Position numbers and translations under genes: made by a program. The notes under the pieces are model-generated. The model had not been told where the DNA came from. It searched no databases and was given only the letters and a program-made list of their open reading frames with translations. Positions 1 through 11,076 of a stretch of 64,000 bases of DNA are shown in pieces. How positions within the stretch are numbered: position 1 is the first letter of the stretch; the number at the start of each line of letters is the position of its first letter. This DNA is from Mycobacteriales bacterium (GTDB lineage: Bacteria; Actinomycetota; Actinomycetes; Mycobacteriales; SCTD01): assembly GCA_030447385.1 (NCBI GenBank), contig JAUJOY010000003.1:407000-470999 (forward strand). Direction: 5' to 3'.

Positions 1-912
1 CAGGCGGCCCGGCTGCCCACCCTCGCCTTCGACGCGGCCCGCGCAGCGCTGGCCGGGGGGCTCCCGGTGCTGGTGCAGGTGCCCCGCCGGGGCTACCTCC
101 CGAGCCTGGCCTGCGCGCTCGACCGCACCCCCGCGCGCTGCCCGGCCTGCGCGGGGCCGCTCGGCACAGCCTCCAGCAGCGCCGTCCCCGGCTGCCGGTG
201 GTGCGGGCGGCTGGCCGCCGACTGGGTCTGCCCCTCCTGCGGGGGGCGGGCGCTGCGCGCAGCGACCGTCGGCGCGGGGCGGACGGCCGAGGAGCTGGGC
301 CGGGCCTTCCCGGGCACCCCGGTCCGGACCTCGGGCAGGGACGGGGTCCTGGCAGGGGTCCGGGCCGCGCCCGCCCTCGTCGTCAGCACTCCAGGCGCGG
401 AGCCGGTCGCGGACGGCGGCTACGGCGCCGTCCTGCTGCTGGACGGCTGGGCCGCCCTGGGCCGCGCCGACCTGCGCGCCGGCGAGGAGGCGCTTCGGCG
501 CTGGTTCGCGGCGGCCGCCCTCGCCCGGCCGGCTCCGCAGGGACGGGTGGTCGTCATGGCCGACCGCGCCCTGCCGGCCGTGCAGGCCCTGATCCGCTGG
601 GACCCGGCGGGCGCCGCCGTCCGCGAGCTCGGCGAGCGCAGGGCGCTGCGGTTCCCCCCCGCGGTGCGGATGGCGGCTCTCGTCGGCTCTGCCGCCGCCC
701 TGGCCGAGCTCCTGGCGGCGGTGCCGGAAGCCGCCCGGCGGGACGTGCTCGGGCCGGTCCCGGCCGGCGAGGACAGCGAGCGGCTGCTGCTGCGGGTCCC
801 GCTCGGCGCGGGAGCGCAGCTCGCCTCGGCCCTGGCCGCAGCTTCGGCAGTACGCAGTGCGAAGAAGGGCGAGCCGGTGCGCATCGAGCTCGACCCGCGC
901 ACCCTCGTCTGA
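1..912 (+). CDS. priA: PriA-like primosomal protein N' (3' part, 5' end outside window)
   Basis: Reading frame is open from the first base, so the gene begins upstream; 303 codons of its C-terminal part are present. A zinc-binding cysteine cluster is visible at residues about 37-80 of the fragment: paired motifs CPAC, CRWCG and CPSCGG. In PriA this cluster sits between the split helicase lobes and supports assembly of the replication restart primosome. Actinobacterial PriA homologues commonly have a degenerate helicase core and are then called probable replication restart protein; the Walker motifs lie upstream of the window, so I cannot test that here. The neighbour def-fmt-rsmB downstream is the usual actinobacterial order (priA-def-fmt-sun). 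The call is firm as to family. Confidence 0.9.
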   Translation, partial: QAARLPTLAFDAARAALAGGLPVLVQVPRRGYLPSLACALDRTPARCPACAGPLGTASSSAVPGCRWCGRLAADWVCPSCGGRALRAATVGAGRTAEELGRAFPGTPVRTSGRDGVLAGVRAAPALVVSTPGAEPVADGGYGAVLLLDGWAALGRADLRAGEEALRRWFAAAALARPAPQGRVVVMADRALPAVQALIRWDPAGAAVRELGERRALRFPPAVRMAALVGSAAALAELLAAVPEAARRDVLGPVPAGEDSERLLLRVPLGAGAQLASALAAASAVRSAKKGEPVRIELDPRTLV

Positions 913-943
913 GTCTCGCCGAAGCCGGGCAGGAGCAGCCGCC

Positions 944-949
944 TATCAT
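944..949 (+). promoter_or_regulatory. -10 element TATCAT of a probable leaderless promoter for def
   Basis: TATCAT lies at -12 to -7 relative to the GTG start of def at 956, the exact position expected when transcription starts on the first base of the start codon. No Shine-Dalgarno sequence is present before the GTG. TANNNT directly before a start codon is the known signature of leaderless actinobacterial genes. No convincing -35 hexamer is seen. Confidence 0.55.
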
Positions 950-955
950 CGACAG

Positions 956-1504
956 GTGGCCACCCGACCCATCCGCCTGTTCGGCGACCCGGTGCTGCGC
1001 ACCCCCGCTGCGCCTGTCACGACGTTCGACAAGGAGCTGCGGACCCTCGTCAAGGACCTCGCCGACACGATGATCGACGCGCCCGGCGTGGGCCTTGCAG
1101 CGCCGCAGATCGGGGTGGGGCTGCGGGTGTTCGTCTTCGACGTGGGCGACGTGCTCGGGCACCTGGTCAACCCGGTCCTGCACTTCCCGAGCGAGGAGGA
1201 GCAGGACGGCCCGGAGGGCTGCCTGTCACTGCCCGACCTCACCTTCGACTGCCGCCGTCGCCAGCACGTGATCGCCCACGGGCAGAACGGCTACGGGGAT
1301 CCGGTCACGATCGAGGGCAGCGACATGCTCGCGCGGTGCGTGCAGCACGAGACCGACCACCTCGACGGGGTCCTGTTCATCGACCGGCTCGACGTGGCGA
1401 CCCGGCGTGCGGCTCTGGAGGCCATCCGCCTGGCCGAGTGGTCGGACTCGCCGGCGCCGGTGGTCAAGGCGAGCCCGCACCCGCTGTTCGGACAGGCCCG
1501 CTGA
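956..1504 (+). CDS. def: Peptide deformylase
   Basis: Removes the formyl group from the N-terminal methionine of nascent proteins in the cytosol, using a bound metal (Fe2+ typically). All three family motifs are present in the 182-residue product: GVGLAAPQ (motif 1, residues about 44-51), EGCLS (motif 2, Cys metal ligand) and HETDH (motif 3, two His ligands and catalytic Glu). The GTG at 956 is chosen because it gives the normal N-terminus ([14 protein letters not shown]) and because a TATCAT -10 element lies directly before it; upstream in-frame codons would overlap priA. It is followed 61 bp later by fmt, the enzyme that adds the formyl group, a classic pairing. Confidence 0.97.
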   Translation: MATRPIRLFGDPVLRTPAAPVTTFDKELRTLVKDLADTMIDAPGVGLAAPQIGVGLRVFVFDVGDVLGHLVNPVLHFPSEEEQDGPEGCLSLPDLTFDCRRRQHVIAHGQNGYGDPVTIEGSDMLARCVQHETDHLDGVLFIDRLDVATRRAALEAIRLAEWSDSPAPVVKASPHPLFGQAR

Positions 1505-1565
1505 CCTCCCGCCCTCCAGGGGTGCACCTCTGCCGCCGGGCCCGCTGCCGGCCGGCAACCGCTCC

Positions 1566-2474
1566 ATGAGGCTCGTCTTCGCCGGCACGCCTGCAGCGGC
1601 GCTGCCCGCCCTGGAGGCCCTGCTCACGAGCCGGCACCAGGTGCTGGCGGTCCTGACCCGCCCCGACGCGCCGGCCGGGCGCGGGCGCACGCTGCGCCCG
1701 AGCCCGGTGCGCACGCGGGCCGAGGGCGCGGGGCTGGAGGTCCTGACCCCCCGCTCCCCCCGCGAGCAGGCCTTCGGGGACCGCCTGCGGGAGCTGGCCC
1801 CCGACTGCTGCCCGGTCGTCGCCTACGGCGCCCTGCTGCCCCCGGCGGTCCTCGCGATCCCAGCGCACGGCTGGGTCAACCTGCACTTCTCCCTGCTGCC
1901 GGCCTGGCGCGGTGCCGCCCCGGTGCAGCACGCGATCCTCGCCGGGGACGAGGTCACGGGGGCCAGCACGTTCCGGCTCGAGGAAGGTCTCGACACCGGC
2001 CCGGTCTTCGGCGTCGCCACCGAGCCGGTACGCCCGGACGACACCAGCGGCGACCTGCTCGATCGGCTGGCCGTGGCCGGCGCCGGGCTGCTGGTCGCCA
2101 CGCTCGACGCGCTGGAGGCCGACCGGGCGGTGGCCGTCCCGCAGCCGTCGTACGGGGTCAGCCTGGCCCCGAAGATCCCCGTGACGGACGCGCGGGTGGA
2201 CTGGCATGCCCCCGCCCTGCGGGTGGACCGGCTGGTGCGGGCCTGCACCCCCTCGCCCGGTGCGTGGACCACGCTGCGGGGCAAGCGGGTCAAGCTCGGT
2301 CCGGTGGCCGTGACCGCCGAGGTGCTCGTGCCCGGGGAGGTGCGCGGCGACCTGGTCGGGACGGCGACCACCGCCGTACGCCTGCGGGAGGTGCGTCCGG
2401 AGGGACGGCCGGCCATGGCGGCGGCGGACTGGCTGCGCGGGCTGCGCCTCGAGCCGGGGGAGGCGCTGGTGTGA
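1566..2474 (+). CDS. fmt: Methionyl-tRNA formyltransferase
   Basis: Transfers a formyl group from 10-formyl-tetrahydrofolate to Met-tRNA(fMet), giving the initiator tRNA used with IF2 and IF3. The product is 302 residues, close to the usual 305-315. The N-terminal Rossmann-like domain begins MRLVFAGTP, and the folate-binding loop [13 protein letters not shown] is at residues about 110-122. The C-terminal OB-like tRNA-binding domain is present (about 205-302). The ATG at 1566 is used because the start MRLVFAG is typical. The stop codon overlaps the GTG start of rsmB (GTGTGA), indicating translational coupling. Confidence 0.97.
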   Translation: MRLVFAGTPAAALPALEALLTSRHQVLAVLTRPDAPAGRGRTLRPSPVRTRAEGAGLEVLTPRSPREQAFGDRLRELAPDCCPVVAYGALLPPAVLAIPAHGWVNLHFSLLPAWRGAAPVQHAILAGDEVTGASTFRLEEGLDTGPVFGVATEPVRPDDTSGDLLDRLAVAGAGLLVATLDALEADRAVAVPQPSYGVSLAPKIPVTDARVDWHAPALRVDRLVRACTPSPGAWTTLRGKRVKLGPVAVTAEVLVPGEVRGDLVGTATTAVRLREVRPEGRPAMAAADWLRGLRLEPGEALV

Positions 2475-3895
2475 GCCCGGTTCCTGCCCGCAAGCCGGGG
2501 CGCCGGGCGGCCCGGCCGTACCGCCCACCGGCCGAGGACAAGCCGCGGCGCGTGGCCTTCGACGTCCTGGTCTCGGTGCGCGAGAAGTCCGCCTACGCCA
2601 ACCTGGTCCTGCCCGGGCTGCTTCGCGAGCGCGGCATGTCCGGCCGCGACGCCGCCCTCGCCACCGAGCTGGCCTACGGCGCCCTGCGCGGGCAGGGCCT
2701 CTACGACGCGGTGATCGCCTCCTGCCTCGACCGGCCCCTGTCCTCGGTGGACCCGCCGGTGCTCGACGTGCTCCGGCTGGGCGCCCACCAGCTGCTGAAG
2801 ACCCGCATCCCGCCGCACGCCGCGGTGTCGGCAACGGTCGACCTGGCCCGGCACGTGCTCAGCGCCGGGCCGGTGGCGTTCGTCAACGCCGTGCTGCGCA
2901 AGGTCGCGGCCAAGGACCTGACCACGTGGCTGGCTGAGCTCGCGCCCACGGGGGACCGCCTCGCGGCGCTCGCGCTGGAGCACAGCCACCCGCGGTGGAT
3001 CGCCAGCGCCTTCCGCGACGCCCTCGGTGGCGACCTGTGGCAGACCGGCGCCGCGCTGGCCGCCGACGACGCGCGCCCCGAGGTCCACCTCGTCGCCCGC
3101 CGGATCGGCCGCGACGAGCTGGTCAAGGCCGGCGGCGGCGCGCCGGGGCCCTACTCGCCCTATGCCGTCCGCCTTGCCGAGGGCGACCCCGGCGCGCTCC
3201 CGGCCGTCCGGCACGGGCTCGCCGGCGTCCAGGACGAGGGCAGCCAGCTGATGGCGGTGGCGCTCGCGTCCGCGCCGGTCGACGGAGCGGACCGGCTGTG
3301 GGTCGACCTGTGCGCCGGGCCGGGCGGCAAGGCGGCTCTGCTCGAGGTGCTGGCGGGCGCTCGAGGCGCGCGGCTGGTGGCCCTCGAGGTCAGGCACCAC
3401 CGGTCGCGGCTGGTCCGCAGGAGCGGGGTGGTGCACGTGGTCACGTCCGACGCACGGCGACCGCCGCTGCCGCCGGGGAGCGCCGACCGGGTGCTTCTCG
3501 ATGCCCCCTGCAGCGGGCTCGGTGCGCTCCGCCGGCGCCCGGAGGCGCGCTGGCGCCGGCAGCCGGCCGACCTGCCGCCGCTCACCCGGCTGCAGGGGGA
3601 GCTGCTCGACGCCGGGGTCCGGCTGCTGCGTCCGGGCGGCGTGCTCGCGTACGTCACCTGCTCGCCGCACCTGGCCGAGACCGTGGTCCCCGTCTCCGAC
3701 GTTCTGCGGCGCCACCCCGACCTCGAGCGCGTCGACGCCCGCCTGCTGCTGCCGGGGGTCCCCGACCTCGGCGAGGGCCCGTCGGTCCAGCTCTGGCCGC
3801 ACCTGCACGGCACCGACGCGATGCACCTGTCGCTGCTGCGCCGCCGCGCGGAGGCTCCCCGCCCTGACAGGATCGGCGAGGACGTGCGCCGCTAG
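2471..3895 (+). CDS. rsmB: 16S rRNA (cytosine-967-C5)-methyltransferase RsmB/Sun family
   Basis: Methylates a cytosine of 16S rRNA (C967 in E. coli numbering) with S-adenosylmethionine. The 474-residue product has an N-terminal NusB-like RNA-binding domain (about 20-160) and a C-terminal methyltransferase domain. Motif [10 protein letters not shown] is near residue 280, motif [10 protein letters not shown] near 342 holds one active cysteine, and motif VI YVTCSPH near 397 holds the second cysteine used to form or release the covalent RNA adduct. The GTG at 2471 overlaps the end of fmt by 4 bp. The long basic linker [13 protein letters not shown] at the N-terminus is usual in actinobacterial members. 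Confidence 0.95.
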   Translation: MSPVPARKPGRRAARPYRPPAEDKPRRVAFDVLVSVREKSAYANLVLPGLLRERGMSGRDAALATELAYGALRGQGLYDAVIASCLDRPLSSVDPPVLDVLRLGAHQLLKTRIPPHAAVSATVDLARHVLSAGPVAFVNAVLRKVAAKDLTTWLAELAPTGDRLAALALEHSHPRWIASAFRDALGGDLWQTGAALAADDARPEVHLVARRIGRDELVKAGGGAPGPYSPYAVRLAEGDPGALPAVRHGLAGVQDEGSQLMAVALASAPVDGADRLWVDLCAGPGGKAALLEVLAGARGARLVALEVRHHRSRLVRRSGVVHVVTSDARRPPLPPGSADRVLLDAPCSGLGALRRRPEARWRRQPADLPPLTRLQGELLDAGVRLLRPGGVLAYVTCSPHLAETVVPVSDVLRRHPDLERVDARLLLPGVPDLGEGPSVQLWPHLHGTDAMHLSLLRRRAEAPRPDRIGEDVRR

Positions 3896-3917
3896 GCTGC
3901 GCGCCGACCCGAAGGAG
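3893..3917 (+). promoter_or_regulatory. Possible -10 (TAGGCT) and ribosome binding site of rpe
   Basis: TAGGCT at 3893-3898 fits the actinobacterial -10 consensus TANNNT, and GAAGGAG at 3911-3917 is a good ribosome binding site 4 bases before the GTG of rpe. No clear -35 is seen. This would start the rpe-rib-hisG transcript with a leader of roughly 17 bases. No FMN riboswitch is recognisable here or before ribD. Confidence 0.4.
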
Positions 3918-3921
3918 CCCC

Positions 3922-4593
3922 GTGCCGCGCGCTGCTCAGATCTCGCCCAGCATCCTGTCCGCCGACTTCGCCCGCCTCGCGGACGACCTCGCCCGCATCC
4001 AGGGCGCGGACTGGGCGCACGTCGACATCATGGACAACCACTTCGTGCCCAACCTGACGATCGGGCTCCCCGTCGTCCAGGCGCTCCTTGCGGCGTCGGA
4101 CCTCCCGGTGGACTGCCACCTCATGATCGAGGACCCCGACCGGTGGGCGCCGGGCTATGCCGAGGCCGGCGCCGGCAGCGTCACCTTCCACATCGAGGCC
4201 GCCGCTGCCCCCATCCGCCTGGCGCGCAACCTGCGCGCCGCCGGTGCCCGGGCAGGCATGGCGCTCAAGCCGGCGACACCGGTCGAGCCCTACCTCGACA
4301 TCCTCGGTGAGATCGACATGCTGCTGGTCATGACCGTGGAGCCGGGCTTCGGCGGGCAGAGCTTCCTGGACGTGGTGCTGCCCAAGCTGAAGCGCTGCTC
4401 AGAGGCGATCCGCGGCCGCGAGCTCGACGTCTGGCTGCAGGTCGACGGCGGGGTGAGCGCCGAGACGATCGAGCGCTGCGCCGAAGCGGGAGCCGACGTG
4501 TTCGTGGCGGGCTCGGCCGTCTACGGCGCGGACGACCCGGCGCGCACGATCGAGGCGCTGCGCGAGCAGGCGAGCAAGGCCATGCCGGCCTGA
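3922..4593 (+). CDS. rpe: Ribulose-phosphate 3-epimerase
   Basis: Interconverts D-ribulose 5-phosphate and D-xylulose 5-phosphate in the pentose phosphate pathway; ribulose 5-phosphate is also the substrate of RibB in the operon downstream. The 223-residue product has the TIM-barrel family motifs: SPSILSADF at the N-terminus, [14 protein letters not shown] (metal-binding His and catalytic Asp, about 34-47), [20 protein letters not shown] (phosphate-binding loop, about 138-148) and QVDGGV with the second catalytic Asp. The start is a GTG with a good ribosome binding site. ribD follows after 2 bases. Confidence 0.97.
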   Translation: MPRAAQISPSILSADFARLADDLARIQGADWAHVDIMDNHFVPNLTIGLPVVQALLAASDLPVDCHLMIEDPDRWAPGYAEAGAGSVTFHIEAAAAPIRLARNLRAAGARAGMALKPATPVEPYLDILGEIDMLLVMTVEPGFGGQSFLDVVLPKLKRCSEAIRGRELDVWLQVDGGVSAETIERCAEAGADVFVAGSAVYGADDPARTIEALREQASKAMPA

Positions 4594-4595
4594 CC

Positions 4596-5699
4596 GTGGC
4601 CAGCCCGGCGGAGGTCGACGGGCTGCGCCGTGCCCTGACGCTCTCCCAGCGCGCTCTCGGCCGGACCAGCCCCAACCCGCCCGTCGGGGCGGTGGTGCTC
4701 GACCTCTCCGGCGCGGTCGTGGGGGAGGGCTGGACGTCGCCCGCGGGCGGTCCGCACGCGGAGGTCGTCGCGCTCGAGCAGGCCGGGGACAGGGCAGCGG
4801 CGGGCACCCTCGCGGTGACGCTGGAGCCGTGCCGGCACACCGGCCGCACGGCACCCTGCACCACCGCCGTGCTGGCGGCGGGCGTAGCGCGGGTCGTCGC
4901 TGCCTGCGCCGACCCGACCGCCGAGGCCGGTGGTGGGGCCGACCTGCTGCGGCGCAGCGGGGTGGACGTCGAGCTGGGCCTGCTCGAGCAGGAGGTGCGG
5001 CTCGGGCCGCTGGAGGCCTGGCTCACCAGCCGCGTGCAGGGCCGCCCGTTCGTCACCTGGAAGTACGCCGCGAGCCTCGACGGCCGCAGCGCCGCGGCGG
5101 ACGGCACCTCGAAGTGGATCACCGGGCTGCGGGCACGCACCGAGGTCCACCGCCTGCGGGCGGAGGCCGACGCGGTGCTCGTGGGGGTCGGGACGGTCCT
5201 CGCGGACGACCCGCGGCTCGACGCCCGGATAGCCGGACCCCTGGCCGCGGAGGTGATCCAGCCGCTCCGGGTGATCGTGGACTCCGCCGGGCGCACCCCG
5301 CTCACCGCACGAGCCCTGACCGGCTGGCCCCCGGCGGTGGTCGCCCTCCTGGAGGCGACGGCGGCGGAGCAGGATCCCGGCTACCCGCGGACGCTGGAGC
5401 TGCCCGCGGGCGAGGACGGCCACGTCGACCTCACGGCACTGCTGGAGCAGCTCGGCGGGCGCCACGGCGTCGTGAGCGTGCTCCTGGAGGGGGGCCCCAC
5501 CCTGGCCGGGGCCTTCGTCGCCGCCGGGCTGGTGGACCGGGTCGTCGGCTACCTGGCCCCGGTGCTGCTGGGCGGCGGACCGGCCGCGCTGGGCGAGGCC
5601 GGCGTGGGAACGATCGACGCCGCGCAGCGGTTTCGGCTGGACGAGGTGACGCGCATCGGCGACGACGTGCGCCTGACGCTGCGACCCAGGAGGACCTAG
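4596..5699 (+). CDS. ribD: Bifunctional diaminohydroxyphosphoribosylaminopyrimidine deaminase / 5-amino-6-(5-phosphoribosylamino)uracil reductase
   Basis: Carries out the second and third steps of riboflavin synthesis: deamination of the pyrimidine ring, then NADPH-dependent reduction of the ribosyl side chain. Residues 1-145 form the zinc deaminase, with HAE near 50 and PCRHTGRTAPC near 76-86 supplying His and two Cys ligands. Residues about 150-367 are the reductase, with VTWKYAASLDGRSAAADGTS near the beginning and LLEGGPTLAGAF near the end. Length (367) is typical. The GTG start lies 2 bases after rpe, and the stop TAG abuts the GTG of ribE. Confidence 0.96.
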   Translation: MASPAEVDGLRRALTLSQRALGRTSPNPPVGAVVLDLSGAVVGEGWTSPAGGPHAEVVALEQAGDRAAAGTLAVTLEPCRHTGRTAPCTTAVLAAGVARVVAACADPTAEAGGGADLLRRSGVDVELGLLEQEVRLGPLEAWLTSRVQGRPFVTWKYAASLDGRSAAADGTSKWITGLRARTEVHRLRAEADAVLVGVGTVLADDPRLDARIAGPLAAEVIQPLRVIVDSAGRTPLTARALTGWPPAVVALLEATAAEQDPGYPRTLELPAGEDGHVDLTALLEQLGGRHGVVSVLLEGGPTLAGAFVAAGLVDRVVGYLAPVLLGGGPAALGEAGVGTIDAAQRFRLDEVTRIGDDVRLTLRPRRT

Positions 5700-6304
5700 G
5701 TGTTCACCGGCATCGTCGAGGAGCTCGGCGAGGTCGTCGCGGTCGAGGACCTCGGGCAGGCATCCCGGCTGCACCTGCGCGGACCGCTCGTGACCTCCGA
5801 CGCCGACGCCGGTGACTCGATCGCGGTCAACGGCGTCTGCCTCACCGTCGTGACCGCCTCGGGCGGCACCTTCACCGCCGACGTCATGGCCGAGACGCTG
5901 CACCGCTCGTCGCTCGGGGCGCTGCTGCCCGGGAGCAAGGTCAACCTCGAGCGGGCGGTGCGCCTGGACGACCGGCTCGGCGGGCATCTCGTGCTCGGTC
6001 ACGTCGACGCCACCGCAGCGCTGCTGGAGGTCCAGCCGGCCGAGCACTGGACGGTGGTCACGGTGTCGATACCGGTGGACCTTGCCCGGTACGTTGTCGA
6101 GAAGGGGTCGATCACCGTTGACGGTGTCTCCGTGACCGTCAGCGCCGTCGGACCGGACTGGTTCTCGATCAGCCTCATCCCGACCACGCTCGGGCGTACG
6201 ACGCTGGGCTGCAAGGAGCCCGGCGACCCGGTGAACCTCGAGGTCGACATCCTCGCGAAGCACGTCGAGAAGCTGCTGCTGGCCCGCCACCACGAGGAGA
6301 GCGC

Positions 6305-6308
<4 letters not shown>
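5700..6308 (+). CDS. ribE: Riboflavin synthase alpha chain
   Basis: Dismutates two 6,7-dimethyl-8-ribityllumazine molecules into riboflavin and a pyrimidine that is recycled. The 202-residue protein starts with the family signature [10 protein letters not shown] and contains two internal lumazine-binding repeats (about 1-97 and 98-195), recognisable from the paired motifs [12 protein letters not shown] and [12 protein letters not shown]. It begins on the base after the ribD stop and overlaps ribBA by ATGA, so the genes are co-translated. The symbol ribC is also used in some genera. Confidence 0.96.
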
Positions 6309-8115
<1,807 letters not shown>

Positions 8116-8154
8116 TCGCTTCGTTCCGCTTCCCCTCCAGCTGAAAGGCCCTCC

Positions 8155-9030
8155 GTGCTCGCCATCGTCCTGCCCAAGGGCAGTCTCGAGAAGCAGGTCC
8201 TCGACCTGTTCTCGGCCGCCGACCTGCAGGTCCTGCGCGGCGGGGACCGTGACTACCACGCCCGGGTGGACGACCCGCGGATCCACAAGGTCCGCTTCCT
8301 GCGTCCGCAGGAGATCCCGACCTACGTCGAGCAGGGCATCTTCGACCTCGGCATCAGCGGCCGTGACTGGGTCACCGAGACCGCCGCCGACGTCGTGAGC
8401 CTGGGTGAGATCGGCGGTGGGCGCGCCGGCGAGGCGGTCGTCAGCGTGGTCCTCGCGGTGCCGAAGGAGTCGCCGTGGCAGCAGGTGTCGGACCTGCCCG
8501 ACGGTGTGCGCATCTCCACCGAGATGCCCTCCACCACCCGGCGCTTCCTCGAGGAGCACGGTGTGAAGGCCAAGGTCTTCACGAGCCACGGTGCGACCGA
8601 GGCCAAGATCCCGGACATCGTCGACGCCATCGTCGACCTCACCGAGACCGGCTCGTCCCTGCGCAAGGCCGGGCTGCGGATCCTCGCGACGCTGCTCACC
8701 AGCCGCACCGAGCTCCTGGCCAATCGTTCGGCCCACGCCGACCCGGCGAAGCGGGCCGCGATGGAGGACCTGGTCGTCCTGCTGCAGGGCGCGCTGCGGG
8801 CCCGCGGGCACGTGCTGCTCAAGCTCAACGTCCCCACCGGTCAGCTCGACGCGGTGATCGCCGAGCTCCCGGCGATGGCCTCACCCACCGTGATGACGCT
8901 GGCCGCCCAGGACATGCGGGCGCTCGAGACCGTCGTGCCGAAGCTCGGGGTCAACATGCTCATCCCCTCGCTCAAGGCCGCCGGTGCGCGCGACATCCTG
9001 GAGCTCCCCATCTCCAAGATCGTCGAGTAG
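8155..9030 (+). CDS. hisG: ATP phosphoribosyltransferase (long form)
   Basis: First, feedback-regulated step of histidine synthesis: ATP plus PRPP to phosphoribosyl-ATP. The 291-residue length and C-terminal extension (about 215-291, ending TLELPISKIVE-like as DILELPISKIVE) mark the long form, whose C-terminal ACT-like domain binds histidine, so no HisZ is needed. The N-terminus LAIVLPKGSLEKQVL and the PRPP loop EIGGGRAGEA-DIVDAIVDLTETG region are typical. A GTG start is chosen; AAAGGC lies upstream. The last base of its TAG stop forms the first base of the next gene's GTG. Confidence 0.94.
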   Translation: MLAIVLPKGSLEKQVLDLFSAADLQVLRGGDRDYHARVDDPRIHKVRFLRPQEIPTYVEQGIFDLGISGRDWVTETAADVVSLGEIGGGRAGEAVVSVVLAVPKESPWQQVSDLPDGVRISTEMPSTTRRFLEEHGVKAKVFTSHGATEAKIPDIVDAIVDLTETGSSLRKAGLRILATLLTSRTELLANRSAHADPAKRAAMEDLVVLLQGALRARGHVLLKLNVPTGQLDAVIAELPAMASPTVMTLAAQDMRALETVVPKLGVNMLIPSLKAAGARDILELPISKIVE

Positions 9031-9989
9031 TGGATTCGTTGGTCGCCGCTGCCCCGGCCACCGACGCCCCGCCGTCCCCCGCGGCCCTGCTGCCGCTGCT
9101 CGCGGCCGGCGCGGGCGGCGCACTCGTCGCCCTGCAGCAGCGCGTCAACGGCGAGCTGAAGACGGCGCTGGACGATGCGCTGCTCACCGCCCTCATCTCG
9201 TTCGGGATGGGCCTGGCCGTCGTCGTCGCCGTGGTCCTGGCCCTGCCGGCCTCGCGCCGGGCTCTCGGGCGCGTACGCCGCGTGCCGTGGCCTCAGCGGC
9301 TCGGCGGACTCGGCGGCGCCACCCTCGTTGCCGCCGGAGCGGCGGCGGCGCCCGAGATCGGCATCGCGCTGCTGACCGTGGGCCTCGTCGCCGGCCAGAC
9401 GAGCGGTGGCCTGGCCGTCGACCGGCTGGGCCTGGGACCGGGTGGCAGTCACCCGCTGACCGCGCCCCGGGTCGTGGGGGCGGCGCTGTGCCTGCTGGCC
9501 GTCGGCATCGGCGTCCTGGGCGAGGGCGCCCGGGCGGCCGACCCGCTCCTGCTGCTGGTCGTCGTCGTCGCGGGCTTCCTCGTCGCCGTGCAGCAGGCCG
9601 TCAACGGCCAGGTGCGCCGCATCACGGGGGACGCCGGAGTGGCGACGCTGGTCAACTTCGCGGTCGGCCTGCTGGCGCTCGCGCTGGGGGTGGCGGCCGA
9701 CGCGCTGGTCGGGGGGCTCGAGGTCTCCGGCTGGCCGGGGCTGGACCGCTGGTACCTCTACCTGGGCGGCCCCATGGGAGCGGTCTTCGTGGCCGTCGCG
9801 GCGCTGGTCGTACGCCGCCTGGGTGTGCTCCGGCTCGGCCTGGCGGTCATCGCGGGGCAGCTCGCCGGCAGCCTGCTGCTCGACCTCGCGCTACCGGTCA
9901 CGGACGACGGTCTGGACCTGCTGACGGTGGTGGGCGTGGCCCTGACCTTCGTCGCGGTCCTCGTCAGCGGGTGGACGAGGCGGCCGTGA
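9030..9989 (+). CDS. DMT-superfamily permease (YdcZ/DUF606 type)
   Basis: Integral membrane protein of 319 residues with about ten hydrophobic segments and an internal duplication: the motif ALQQRVNGELK (about 33-43) recurs as AVQQAVNGQVRR (about 188-199), as expected for the two-fold repeat of the DUF606/EamA-like transporter fold. The family is annotated as DMT transporters, with substrates unknown for most members. The GTG start shares one base with the hisG stop, so it is in the same operon, but nothing links it to histidine. It overlaps the next membrane protein gene by GTGA. Confidence 0.8.
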   Translation: MDSLVAAAPATDAPPSPAALLPLLAAGAGGALVALQQRVNGELKTALDDALLTALISFGMGLAVVVAVVLALPASRRALGRVRRVPWPQRLGGLGGATLVAAGAAAAPEIGIALLTVGLVAGQTSGGLAVDRLGLGPGGSHPLTAPRVVGAALCLLAVGIGVLGEGARAADPLLLLVVVVAGFLVAVQQAVNGQVRRITGDAGVATLVNFAVGLLALALGVAADALVGGLEVSGWPGLDRWYLYLGGPMGAVFVAVAALVVRRLGVLRLGLAVIAGQLAGSLLLDLALPVTDDGLDLLTVVGVALTFVAVLVSGWTRRP

Positions 9990-10597
9990 CGGCGATGCTG
10001 AAGCTTCTGGTCGGCCTCGTCCTGTTCGGCGTGGGCCTGTGGCTCGGGCTGCAGGCCGGGCTCGGTGTCGCGCCCTGGGACGTCCTGACCGGCGGCCTGT
10101 CCGAGCAGCTCGGCACGCCGTTCGGCCGCACCGCGATCGGGATCTCCTTCGTCGTCCTGCTCGTGGCCTGCCTGGCCGGAGTGCGACCCGGGATCGGGAC
10201 ACTGCTCAACGTGGTGGTCATCGGCGCGGTCGTCGACCTGCTGCTGGCGACCCCCCTCCTCGCGCGCCTCGCGGACGCTCCCGTGGCGGCGCGGCTGCCC
10301 GTGACCCTGCTCGGCATCGCCTGCGTCGCGGCCGGTTCGGCGCTCTACCTCGGGGCTCACCTCGGCCCCGGCCCGCGCGACGGCCTGATGGTGGCGATCT
10401 CCCAGCGCACGGGGTGGCGGTTCGGGACCGCCAGGGCCGTGCTCGAGTGCACCGTCCTCGTCCTCGGCGTCCTGCTCGGCGGGCCCGTCGGGATCGGTAC
10501 GGTGCTGTTCGCCCTCGGGATCGGACCGGCCGTCCAGGTGGCGTTCCGCGTCCTGCGCCAGACGCCGGTCTCGCGCCCGGTGGAGGCTCCCGCATGA
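9986..10597 (+). CDS. YczE/YitT-like multi-pass membrane protein
   Basis: A 203-residue protein with five or six hydrophobic segments. The motifs GLGVAPWDVL (about 24-33) and LGPGPRDGLMVAIS (about 127-140) are characteristic of the YczE/YyaS family, whose function is not established. GTG at 9986 is used (ATG at 9995 is possible); both overlap or abut the upstream permease, with which it probably shares a transcript. The stop overlaps the ATG of the next gene by 4 bp. Confidence 0.75.
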   Translation: MTAMLKLLVGLVLFGVGLWLGLQAGLGVAPWDVLTGGLSEQLGTPFGRTAIGISFVVLLVACLAGVRPGIGTLLNVVVIGAVVDLLLATPLLARLADAPVAARLPVTLLGIACVAAGSALYLGAHLGPGPRDGLMVAISQRTGWRFGTARAVLECTVLVLGVLLGGPVGIGTVLFALGIGPAVQVAFRVLRQTPVSRPVEAPA

Positions 10598-11076
10598 CCT
10601 CGTCCGCGCCGCCGCCCGCGCCGGGGACGCCACCCGCGCCGGTGGTGGTCCGCCCCCGGGTCCTCTCCCGGGTCTGCTGGGGTGTCGCTGCGGGCGTTCT
10701 CGTGCTGTTCGCGGTGCTGGCGGTGGCGCTCGGCGCAGGTCCGGAGGGGGACGCGCAGTTCCGGCTGGCCGACCAGGTGGCCTTCTTCGGCCTCGGCGTC
10801 CTGCTCGCCCTCGCGGTCCTGTCGTTCACTCGCGCCCGGGTGGAGGCCGACGAGCACGGGATCCGCGTGCGCAACGTCGTCGGCGAGAAGGTGCTGCCGT
10901 GGGGGGTAGTGCGCTCGGTCGACCTCGTCGACGGGACCCCGTGGGCGACCCTGGACCTGCACGACGACGACACCATCTCCCTGCTGGCCGTCCAGTCCGG
11001 TGACGGGGAGAGCACCGTGCAGGCAGTGCTCGGGCTGCGCGCGCTGCTGGCCGCCAGCCGGTGTCCCCCCGCGTGA
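10594..11076 (+). CDS. PH-domain membrane protein
   Basis: 160 residues: a Pro-rich N-terminus (1-25), two hydrophobic segments (about 32-53 and 66-82), then a short soluble domain (about 83-150) with the pattern RVEADEHGIRVRNVVGEKVL-WGVVRSVDL, which is typical of bacterial PH-like (bPH) domains (strand, GIRVRN, then WxxI/V position). Role unknown; such proteins are usually membrane-anchored with the domain in the cytosol. It overlaps the YczE-like gene by ATGA and the SseB-like gene by 16 bp. Confidence 0.75.
   Translation: MTSSAPPPAPGTPPAPVVVRPRVLSRVCWGVAAGVLVLFAVLAVALGAGPEGDAQFRLADQVAFFGLGVLLALAVLSFTRARVEADEHGIRVRNVVGEKVLPWGVVRSVDLVDGTPWATLDLHDDDTISLLAVQSGDGESTVQAVLGLRALLAASRCPPA

Noticed and set aside
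3896-4600. FMN riboswitch controlling the rib genes
   Set aside because: No RFN element consensus before rpe or ribD; intergenic gaps are 2-26 bp.
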